A stretch of 64,000 nt of DNA. Origin: Lepidodermella squamata. Taxonomy: Eukaryota; Gastrotricha. The DNA lies in contig JBLDXI010000017.1 of assembly GCA_047495785.1 (NCBI GenBank), forward strand, positions 3,720,001 through 3,784,000, written 5' to 3'. Within the stretch, counting starts at the first letter, position 1. Each line of letters starts with the position of its first letter. The notes beneath the pieces were generated by a model, which saw only the letters and a list, made by a program, of their open reading frames with translations, did not search any database and was not told the origin of the DNA. The position numbers and the translations under genes are program-made. Shown here piece after piece: positions 11,144 to 21,565 of this stretch.

Positions 11144-13862
11144 GTAATAAAAGTAATAGCCTATCTGTTGAATTATTTTCATCAGCGTTAAGAATGACCA
11201 TTCACAATTTACAAGACCGAATTTCAAATTTTACCTGCAAGCAAATATCTTGAAAGACGCTGATATTTAAAAATGACAGCCAAGCTGAGTGCTTCGTCAT
11301 AGAATTCCTCAAATTAAAATAGTTTTAAACTTAGGGGTAACGTAACGCATTCGGTTTCATAAACCATAACCCATAAATCATCTAGCATAAAGTAAAAATT
11401 GCCCTAGTGAGTTATAGGGATGAATGCTAAATATAATCTTCTCTCACGTCGGGGAGAGTTGAAAAGAGTCAGATACAATTTCATAACGTAATCAAGAAGA
11501 ATATCGAGTACGAGTCATCTTCGCGTCAAGTACACCTATAGCTAATAAACTAGTACTAATAACTATAACTAGGACATGCTAGAGTTCCGAGCAAGCCAAC
11601 ACTGCATCGTTTTAAAAGGAAAATCTTGATAATTTAGTAATTTTAGTCATACTATGACGAATCTATATAAAATATTAAAGAATGCAGGCCATCGATCCTT
11701 CCAAATTTTAACAAATGTAAATGCTAGAATTCGTTTATCAACAATTAACAAGAGTCCGTATAGCCAATCCTTGGCAGATGGCATCGGCCACTTTAGAAAC
11801 CCAGAATTACACGAGCAAGATACAAGATACCAAGTGTGACGCAGAGTAGTTCGAATAAGTCCGTAATCCTTAACACCACAGCAAGTTGGAAGCTAGAAGT
11901 TAGATTGTTAATGTCAGTCATCCGTCCTTATCGCCGGTTGGCCTTCTCGGAAATCCTGCTTGATATAGAGGATAGAAAGCGGTGAATAATGTGGATTTAA
12001 TAAGAAAAAGACATCAGAATAAGATAATAATAACATTTAATAAGACTCTAGGTAATAAGTAATCAGCTTTCCTAGGGTTAACTCGAGTAATTTTGCTTCT
12101 TAGTAAGTCGGCGTTAAGCTTGCAGTTTGCCGTTTTCCAGATTGGAGAGCCCAGTTGAATACCGGGAGCACGGTAGTAATGAGGATCTACTTTATTTCTA
12201 TCAAAACTTGCATCTTAGCGGTAGCTTGGACTTCGAATCGGCTATTCGAATTCAGTTCTGAATGCGCAGAATGTTAGTGAGTTTAGCTGTCTAATCTCTA
12301 CTATATTTTGTCAACTCAAGAAAATAATCATTTCCTTTCCGCACCTCACTCTTAACTTGGCAAATTCGAAGAAATATGTCTCTATTACAGATAAAGGAAA
12401 GGCTGCGAAACCGGTAAATAACACTTCTGCAATCACTAACATACACTCGCGTTCGTCGGGAAGACAGTCAGTCAGTTTTCAGTTTGCCCTTTATTATTTC
12501 GCACCCTGCAACCTCTTTATCCCTTCATATCAACAAAATAAAGTCAGGAAAATATTTTACTGAAAGGCAAAAATAATATGTTAATTCATATCATACTATA
12601 ACTGCTAAAATATATTATGTTTGAAAATTTTCACTGCATAAGGCGCTCTTAATATTTTATTATTTTCCCAGGGCTGCGCTCCAACTAAAAGTCCTCAGCG
12701 CCAGAAGCTGAGAACTGTGAGCTGGGTGGATGTGTGATCGAAACCTGACTGCAAGTTAAAGTTAACTGACACCAGCTATCAACTATTGTATGTGAAAGAT
12801 AGCCTGGCTCGTTGCCAACTGGGAGATGAGTTTTTAGTCTTAATCGCACCAACCTTGGTCGTCAAAACCGATAACAAAAACATATGTCCTGGGTTTTTCT
12901 AACATAATCCCTGATTGTCTAGCCACTTGACAATTATGATCCATGTTATAATACTTGTTGCTATTGCTGCATATTGGATATTTCTAGACCTCAGTGGACC
13001 TCCTACGTGATGGTGACCACCATTAGTTCAGGCAAAATATGCAATATTACCATGAGATCACGGTTTTGTCTTAGGCATATTAATTACTTTCCGAAGCCAT
13101 CATCAGCTGCGTAACTTGAAAGGTACGGTGTATCTATATCCTTCGATTCCATTATTTGCGGCTTGACAGCTCCCTTCTCCCTATTTCCCTCCCTTTCAGT
13201 GCCGTCTCGTGTGCTGCTACTCGACCATTTAACTCAAAAATGCACGTGTGTAATCCCAGCCTCTTAATAATTTGATTTATTGTATGAGAAACCGTTGGCA
13301 TGGTAAATGTATCATCATCGTGCAGTGTGACCAAACTATACATGGATTGCTTGATATCCAGCCTCTTGAGTATGTTGATAACGACGTCCTGTCGTATTCG
13401 TCAACTTGGTATCCAAACTCCTCAAGCCGTTGAGAAACAGCTTGAATAAAAAAGACAAAAGATGTCCGAATCTCCGCGCCATCCTTGTTTATGCCTTGGT
13501 TTCCCATAACCATAGTCTCGACATTGGCGGCCGTTAAATGTTGATGATTTCACAAGTGATAGTAGGGAAATCCGTCTGCGGTCACTCAATTGAGGTTCCA
13601 ATAAGTAGAACACATAGCGGAAATAAGCATTGCAAGTAGGCGGAGGACTTGGCGAGAGTTGAATCGCTCCTTGATTCTTTCAGATCTAATGTTCTGAATG
13701 TGATAATATGAATAAATGGAACACGTTTTTTATCATATATTGCCTGAATAATACCTCTGAAATTACTCATTTTACCGCATCATGTGCTATGAATACTAAT
13801 TTACTATCACTCATAGATAATTTTATAATTGACGGTACTGTCAAGCTGATTCTCGCGCAGAA
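11144..13862. other. Gene-poor interval with possible decayed coding DNA
   Basis: No intact gene was found. Minus-strand frames in 13150-13770 are each 60-80 codons long and broken by stops. They could be a degraded coding element, but no family motif can be named. The rest is AT-rich. The far right probably contains the calcineurin B promoter. Confidence 0.4.
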
Positions 13863-15350
13863 ATGGTAAGTTATCTAAATTGTTTCCTTGCTTGCTTTGC
13901 TTATCATAACCTATGGGTTGGCTTGATAAAATAATTTTTCTCGCTAAGACGAAGGTAACAGGATATTAAAAAAACTTCCCTTGAAATAAAGCTTGTTTCT
14001 TTTTATCAACTTTGCTTTCAGACACTCCTGAATGGCACGTGCGATATCACAATTAATTTTTGATAGTTTCCTTGTAAATTTATTTGAATTTTAATCCCAG
14101 TCTCGTCCTTGAATAGGCATTTAATGCTATAATTTTCTATTAAATTTTGTTTTCGTGTTATTACGTGAAAGATTGTGCTGTTCAATAATTTTAAGAACTA
14201 GTTAGCTATGATAATCTCTCACCCTCAATCACATTTCGCTCAAGACACTCAGACAATGAGGTCGAATATTTGATGCCTAATGTTGCGTCTTGCATGATTT
14301 TTAGATTACAGATTCAAAATAATTCGGTTCATTTTGTTCGAGTTTTGTTTTCATTCTCGTTTGGATTCAACTTGATTGAACGATGTGATCAATCAAAAGA
14401 TGCAGTACCTAAACACTTCTTAATATTACAAGCCTAGCTCAAGCGTAGTGACCGATCCGACGAAATAGCCGCAATTCACATTAAAAAAGCGAACACAGTC
14501 ACCAAAATTATTTCTTCGTAGTTTGCGCTCAACAATCAGATTTGCTTTAGTTGATGAATGCTGAATGGATGAATGTTATTTAATTTTCTACCATCCTTTG
14601 TTTTTTAATTCCAGGGAAACGATACCTCAATTCCTCTCGATATGTGTGCAACATGTATGTTGTTTTGACTCCCTTTCGTTAACAGGATTACTGAATTTTG
14701 AATGTCGGCGACAGTTGATCCAGAGGAAATCAGGCGATTAGGTAAGAGGTTCCGGAAGTTGGACCTCGATGGATCCGGAGCTCTCTCGGTCGAAGAATTT
14801 ATGACATTACCCGAGCTTCAGCAAAACCCATTAGTTCAAAGAGTCATTGATATTTTCGATCAAGATGGAAATGGAGAAATTGATTTCAAAGGTATGCTAG
14901 TAAATGAGTGAAAGAAGTCGAATAATTTTTCGGCAATGCCGTGATAGAATTCATCGACGGAATTTCTCAATTCAGCGTTAAAGGGGATAAAGAATCGAAA
15001 CTTCGATGTAAGCTTTGCTCATTTAATTGCTGGGATATTTCATCTCGAAATTCCGTGTTTAGTTGCTTTCAAAGTATACGACATGGACAAAGACGGTTAC
15101 ATATCTAATGGCGAGCTTTTCCAAGTGCTGAAAATGATGGTCGGAAACAATCTCAAAGACACACAATTACAGCAAATTGTCGACAAAACAATCCTCTTCC
15201 ATGACAAGGACGGCGATGGTCGAATCTCTTTCGAAGAATTTTGCTCGGTAATTGTTTGAATTACCGATGAGTTGATTTTATTATTGAAAACTTTTATTTT
15301 AGATCGTGGGCAATCTCGATATTCACAAGAAGATGGTTGTGGACGTATAG
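13863..15350 (+). CDS. cnb-1: Calcineurin regulatory subunit B
   Basis: Six exons: 13863..13865, 14615..14654, 14715..14891, 14948..15007, 15063..15247 and 15303..15350. They join in phase to 170 residues, exactly the vertebrate length. The N-terminus [15 protein letters not shown] carries the MG myristoylation signal. Four EF-hands follow with loops starting [36 protein letters not shown] and [12 protein letters not shown]. The protein ends in the conserved [10 protein letters not shown]. It binds the calcineurin A catalytic subunit and confers Ca2+ control on the phosphatase. The first coding exon is only the ATG followed directly by gtaagt. A downstream ATG at 14702 lies in the intron just before exon 3 and is not the real start. 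An acceptor-like CGCGCAG ends two bases before the first ATG, so the 5' exon may be only five bases long if a leader is trans-spliced there. Confidence 0.95.
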
Positions 15351-18294
15351 TTATGCTTGTCAAAGTCATAGTTCTGTCACCTATCTATTGCTCCTTGTAA
15401 CTATTTCGCTTTGTAAAAAAAAACTTATCCTATTCTGTACGCGTGTTTCTGACAATTCAGACCAATTTTCACTCGCGAAATGATCACATGCAAGATGACG
15501 CTGTTTGTGCCGTTTTCCATGTTGACTCGATCTTCAGAATTCATGTTTTTCCTCTATTTTCATTTCGGATTAGTCGTGCCACTTCGCATTGTTCGCCATG
15601 TACTTATATTTTTTGCAGTCGATGCCCGCCATAGATTCTGTGCGAAATTCGTGGTTGAGAAACTCGAACACAACCTACAGGCCACATTCTGAATATTGAC
15701 ATATTTTTACTGCTTAAAAGCGATATATGTTTCTTGTTATTGCACATCTCGATTATTTTCAATGTGCGCATTTTGCCTGGTATGACTTGTTTATGTATGT
15801 ATTATATATGTGCTCGTTTGTGAACAAATTATATTACTAAGAAAGAGGCGCATTCGGAAATGTCTATCGATTTGTACGCTCGCTAGAAGGTTCTGATTAT
15901 GGCTCATGTCTGCATCTCAATCTTGCGGGCGCGTCATGTACTGCCCAATGCGAGCCTGCAGTAATATACTGCAGCTCGTTTTCTGGGTCGAAAAGCGCCT
16001 AAGCAAAGTCGTTTAGCGGCAGTAACGTAAATGCCTCGCTTTTATTGCAATTTCGTAGTTTACTATGACTCGCCCTCTTGTAATTCCCGGCGCCCGGATC
16101 GGCCGCGGAGAGCTGCGCTGCAGAAGTGTGATGTACTCGCTAGTGAATCCTCTCAGCGGCAAGTGTCGCCAGATTACGTCTGAAGGCCGCAACTTTCAGC
16201 TGTGTCGCACCCTATCACAACCGCTGCCACGTCTGCGTCTGTATTCAAAATTACGAATAAGCCGGTTGTTTTGGCTGTTAACCTAGTTTTTATAATTTCT
16301 CGAACTCGTTTTTCAGTCTACCGCTTGTATCAAAATCGATACCAGTTATTGTAGCGCTTTAAATCGTAGCCGTTCTTGTGATGCGCATATTCTTTTCGGT
16401 TACTATTGCTATAATCTCAGTCATATTTACGCTGTTCGCACTTGATAGCCGCTAATTACTAATTACCCACGATAGCTCCGAGCCTCGTCTGCTGTCCAAG
16501 TGGCGACATGTTTTAGCCCGTCCAAATAGCACCGAGTATATCATTCCATTTATAAGCAACATCTCGCTGGCGTCGCGAAGTGGCTAGTCCTAAGCCAGCG
16601 CTTTTGGATTCGAGAATCAACTGCACTATATACCTTGACCTCAATCGACGCGCTATTTGAGCTCACTTGAATCATTGGCGATCTTTACTTCATAACGCAA
16701 ATCATACCTGTTCCCCGTTTCCGATACAACTCCTTTACGATGTATCGAATTCCCCTTTGATTACTCTATCAAGTGAATACCGGAACATCATACGGAGCTT
16801 TGTAATAGTTCGTGTTTACCGTAAAAATATCTAACTTTCTATCACGCTTTCTCTTTCTCTGAAGTTTCTTGTGTCTGATAAAAATGAACCGATTGAGCGT
16901 GTCGGTCTTGTCCATCGTGCATACCAGAAAATAATTTATTACAGTTTTTCAGGTGTTTGTTTCATCTCAAATTGAAATCGTAAATTTATAAATATTTATA
17001 TGTAAGAAAATCGTGTCGATTGTTCACCGGCATTCTCTGGACTGAATGATATGTTAAACAGTTTATCATGACTTACAAAAATGAAATAGTAATCAATTAT
17101 TCTTATTCTATTATATATTACTTATATATTATTATTATTATTATATTAACAGCAAAGACAACTTTCATGGAAAAATAAAATGGAAACGAAAAGTTGATTA
17201 TCCAAATCGCAGTTTTTCAACGTTCATTGAAATATTTACTTTCGCTGTAGACATTTAGAACGCTAGTTGGTGGCCGAATTTTTGCACACATCGGTAGCTG
17301 TTGTTGTTGAAAACAACGCTCTCGCTAGTCTACTGTAATAATGGCCGTCGAACAGGTTTGAGGCAGTCTTAATTACGTTCGGATCGATAGTAATTTCAGG
17401 AGTTGGCTTGGCGACGGCGCTCGTTAATGCTGCGCTTTATTATTTTTTGCGTGATGCGTGTCGATAGCAGAATTTACGGCCGTGCTCGTTTATTATTATG
17501 CGATTATTTATTTTACACCTTGGTCTGTAATGAGTTGTGACGCCTTATCGGCATATGTAAGCTGTAAACTGTCGGCGGGCGCAGATCAGCCGCAACGGGC
17601 TGTATTAATGTAGCAGCGTAATATCCTAGTTGTAGTAGAGAAGTGACTTGACGAGGATCGTATCGGCCGATTGATTTTCGAGTAATAGCAGCCAATTTCA
17701 CTACAACGATTTCCTTCACGGGTCTCTTGCTGTGTGAATAAAAAAACAGCAGGAAAATCGAATTCACAAGCGTTTCACGAGGCACCCTGCTTCGCTAATG
17801 GAAAACACTCAGATGATAGTGATGAGTGCGACAATGCACCGAGAATGCTCCTCGCCTCAAAAAGGGCGCTGAGGATGGCGTCAAGGATGTAATAAACCAA
17901 AATAAATTCGGCGAAATACCTAAATAATCAACCTTAATTCACCGTGGTCAATTGTAAACAGAGATCAATGAGATAAAGTCTTTTTCAATCACCCTGGATA
18001 AAGCTATTTCCTGAAATTCTCCTCGGGCTCGGTTTTTGAAATGACCTAATAATTGTGCTGGGGCAATGAGACGCTCTCATTTTCGACTGAAAACCTTGGC
18101 GGAAATCGCAATCAAGTAAAAACAAAGGAAAATAATCTTGTTGTAGTTCTCGTTACCTTCAAACTGGCGTTACAAAGGGATGCAAGTGCGACTAGCTCAG
18201 GGTTCCGCAATGTCCCAGACTGTCATACTTCAAGGAATGAGACTATGCGTCTTCAATGTTTTCATTCAATGTTTCAATATCTAGACATTATTTG
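15351..18294. other. 2.9-kb gene-free interval
   Basis: No supported coding exon. It should include the calcineurin B 3' UTR. A near-perfect short hairpin (15952-15977) and a locally GC-richer patch (16065-16250) stand out. A 73-codon frame in that patch has no supporting motif. Confidence 0.5.
15952..15977. repeat. Short perfect hairpin around CTGCAGTA
   Basis: CTGCAGTA (15956-15963) and TACTGCAG (15967-15974) are exact reverse complements around a three-base loop. GAG/CTC pairs extend the stem after one bulged base. Confidence 0.6.
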
Positions 18295-18953
18295 ATGTCA
18301 TATCCGATTGTTGAATCGATATTATGTAAAGGAACAGTTGGCGAAGGCGCGAATTGCCGGTGCCAAGTCACTCGAAAGCGGCTATTAGCGGATGTTGGAA
18401 GGGTCGACAGCCCGTACTATTGCCGAGTCAAAGAGGGCGAGTATCCGATATGCGCTTGTGGCCACGCTATCGATGAGCATCTCGATGGAATGCTAGGTGA
18501 GATCCGTTGTTGTCAATCTCTCTCAGTTTTACTCACTCAATTTTAGATAACTTGACTCTGCCCGCGTCCCTAGTCGGAGCAATACAGCAAGTCAAATTAC
18601 GGACTCGCGTAATTTAAATTTTATTTCCAGGGTTTCTGCTCGCACTAAGCATTGATATATATTTATAGTGCAAAGGAGCGGGAACTAATTGTGAGTGCAA
18701 GTTGGAACGAACGAAACTTACAGCCGAACGTGAATGCTCGAGAGATAAACCTCCCGCTATTTTGACAAAAAAGGAAGACGATTTGGAAATTACATGCATT
18801 TGCGGCCATCCGATAGGCGAACATGAAGACTCTTTGCTAGGTATGTCTTATCGATTTGCTGTCTAACCAGTGCATTAAGGCTTCTCCGTTGTTTCAGGAT
18901 CTGTTTCTGGCGCTCTCGCCGGCATGTATGAGAGGCTCATCGGAAAAAATTAA
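18295..18953 (+). CDS. Small protein with two CKG..CxC..CxCGHxIxEH repeats, family unknown
   Basis: Four exons, 18295..18496, 18547..18608, 18669..18840 and 18898..18953, join in phase to 163 residues ending GKN. Introns are 50-60 bp with good gt and ag ends. The protein is an internal duplication. Repeat 1 (residues 11-85) and repeat 2 (89-163) each begin CKG, then NCxC, then about 30 residues with a further Cys, then CxCGHxIxEHxDxxL, and end in a short hydrophobic Ala/Gly/Leu helix. Cys 21, 23, 53, 55 and His 57, 62 align with Cys 96, 98, 131, 133 and His 135, 140, so zinc binding is a fair inference. No signal peptide or membrane segment is clear. The start is uncertain: the frame is open a little further upstream, and exons 1 and 4 could also splice directly in frame to give a one-repeat form. 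I do not recognise this family. Confidence 0.65.
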
Positions 18954-19616
18954 TTGCTTGCCGTAAAAATATTTTATCTTAATATCAATATCATGATCTC
19001 AGGTTGAACTGTTAGAAATTTGATTCGTCAATTTGTTTTGTTTGTATTTGAATCTTTTATTTCTCTAGTGAGCTATTTTGGCGATTGTGATACGTATATG
19101 TCTCGAATAAAATTAAATCGTTTTTTGATCATACAAAAAGACGTTTGCGGCTTCTTTCTTTGCTTTATTGATACATTCCAGCGCTTTCGATATGACACAG
19201 TGCTGCATCAAATCAATCACCGTATATGTGTGTGTATAATATACCTATATACTGCTAAGAACCGAATGAAACAACATCTACAAAATTTTAGGAATTATTT
19301 TCAGGCTCACGTATTAAAAGATAATTAGCGTTTACAGCAAGCATAACATGACATTCAATTGGCATATTATTCAAGCTAAAAATACATCACCGTTTTTTAA
19401 TTTTTTGGAATATGGTCATAAGTGCCAGGTCCTAATTTATCAGCGAGTAGAAAAACAAATATTCACCACAACACCTATAGTTAGTTCATGTAGTAATACT
19501 CGGGTCAATAAACTTCACACCAATTAATTTGTGACTTATATAAATAGACCTAGCGTCTCAATTTGCTTTCGTCAAATCCGTGGAACATGATGATGATTCA
19601 CGTCGGAAAGTATGGC
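18954..19616. other. AT-rich convergent intergenic region
   Basis: It lies between the stops of two convergent genes and probably holds both 3' UTRs. The AT-rich 102-codon frame in it shows no recognisable protein features. Confidence 0.5.
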
Positions 19617-20384
19617 CTAGTATGGGTAGCCGTAACGGGAGCTTGATTGCCAAGAATAGGAGGCGGCTGGCTTGTATGACGAGTAAGAATTCTTCGATCC
19701 ACAAGCGCGGCACTGAAATGAAGACAAATTCAAGTTTAAAGTTGAATTAATTTACGCGATGCATAATCCATTTGTAATTAAATACGTAAGAAATGCAAAT
19801 AACATCCAGCTTAAGAATCTTGAGAATATAGATGACTTTTTTCAGCAAGACCTAAAAATCGGCGTGGCTAACCCGTTGAACTCAAGGGACAGAGAAGAAC
19901 TTTAATTCAAATATCCTTAATTTGATTTTCAATGTCAATTCCCACGAAATTGGCTAATGTTAGTGATTAGGAAGATTTATGAATAAAGTCTACTTACACC
20001 ACCACCACCGCTGTATGACGGCGAATAGCTGGAATAGCTGCTGGTAGCTGGGCGGTAGGTCGATGGGCTCATGTTGTAACTGGGTGCTGGTGGTTGGTAT
20101 GACGACGAGCCGGGGTTGTAAGCGTCGTAGCTCGGTGGCGAGTACGTATTAGCACCGCTACTGTACGAAGAAGTGTTATAGTCGGCAACGCCCGCCGAAG
20201 GGTTCGACCACGGCGTCCGTGCGGCTTGCGAGGAAGCGGCTGCGGTGTATGAAGTCGTTTGCGGTTGATAACTCGTGCGCATGGCGTTGCTGCTGCTGGC
20301 ACCATAACCCGAGGAGTAGCTGGTTGTTGGGCGCGTTTGGTAGAAACCGCCGTAGCTGGCGTTCGAGGTGCGTTCCCAAGACAT
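19617..20384 (-). CDS. Ser/Tyr/Pro-rich low-complexity protein
   Basis: Two exons in transcript order, 20384..19998 and 19712..19617, join in phase to 160 residues (introns use gtaagt and ttcag). The start MSWERTSNASYGG is the first ATG. Almost the whole chain is Ser, Tyr, Ala, Pro, Thr and Gly with recurrent SY, SSY and YxPxxSY motifs. This composition is found in prion-like or phase-separating domains (FUS/EWS type) and in some cuticle or egg-shell structural proteins. There is no signal peptide, which speaks against an extracellular structural role. The second exon adds a single CxxC (CRACGSK) and a Tyr-rich end (RYGYPY). No globular domain is seen. The function is unknown. Confidence 0.7.
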
Positions 20385-21565
20385 ATTCTTGGCTGTGGTT
20401 CAAGACCGAAAAAACACTAGAAAAAACAGCTCAGGTAAATGAATCGTATAGAGTTTTGCGGCTCGAGGAAAGAGGGAGAAATATTGCTTTTTAATAAACG
20501 AAGAAGATGACGCGTTTTTGAACGTCTACGTATGCAGGTATAGTACACAGAGCGAATAATCATAAAAAAATCGCCTCTAGAACACGGCGTAGTAGCGTAG
20601 CAACGCAGTGAAGACGCGCGTCAGTCGATGAAGTGCAACATTTTCAATATACAACGCAAAAAAATATCGCTGCGCAGAGTAAAAACGGAATCGAAAAGTA
20701 ATGCAAGAAGTATAATATACGCAGGTACACATTGATGCGACTAAACACCGCTGTGTCGCACGTGCACGGAAAAATGGCGGTCAATTGCATTCGTACGCGT
20801 TGGTGCCGTGGCGCTGCTTGGCGACGCCAATCGATCAGCGCCGCGGTCGAAGCCGGGAGACCGAAAAAACGCTAACGCAAATTCAGCTTAGCTTCAAATA
20901 ATAACCACACATCAACATTACTGGCACGCGGATGATACGTAGAAGTGATCCTAGTCGCTTTTTAATAGCAACGCCATAACAAGTCAAAACAAACATTTTA
21001 TTGCCTTGCGCTAACTTATATATACTTATGCCGCCGGGATTGTGCACACCCGATGCACGAGGCCAACTTGATCGGACTACATTTTTCGTTCCTCTATTTA
21101 AAACATATACGCCCCACACCGTCTAGAGTGATTGTTCAATGTTCAGACCAAGTTTAACCATCTTGCCATCCTGCCTGGCGTCGATTAATTAAATGCATTG
21201 AATTTTTAGGAATTAAAGCCAGGGGTATAATGCTGAAAATAGCTGCGCCTATTGAGGTAATGTCCTTTATAATTGGGATAGATATTTCCCGCATGCTTTC
21301 ATTACGAAGAGTTGTAAACATCTTTGACAGCACCGAGATAACCTTTATTTCTGCGCTCATCATTCGTCGCTAATTTATATCTATTGGCAAGGACGCCACC
21401 TTTTTTGCGCCTTTATGCGTGTATTTATTGCTCAATTTAATCTTTCTATTCATAGAGATGCTACCCGCAGTCAACTCTGCGAGTGCAATTTTTTTCACGA
21501 CGGCTCGTGTTTTTTTATAAAGTCTTGGTGAAATGGCCGCCATAGGTAGAGCCAATTGAGGCGAA
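20385..21565. other. Divergent intergenic region
   Basis: 1.2 kb between two divergent genes. No coding exon was recognised; it presumably carries both promoters. Confidence 0.5.

Noticed and set aside
13152-13770. Minus-strand frames as a decayed reverse transcriptase
   Set aside because: Fragments did not show RT or endonuclease motifs such as YADD or GDxNA, so no element was called.
14702-14911. ATG at 14702 as the calcineurin B start
   Set aside because: It lies in the intron just before an acceptor (GACAG at 14710-14714). The upstream exons 13863-13865 and 14615-14654 restore the conserved MGN..LDMCATF N-terminus and the exact 170-residue length.
16065-16286. 73-codon frame in a GC-richer patch
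   Set aside because: It has no domain, no splice context and no neighbour relation. Base composition alone is not enough.
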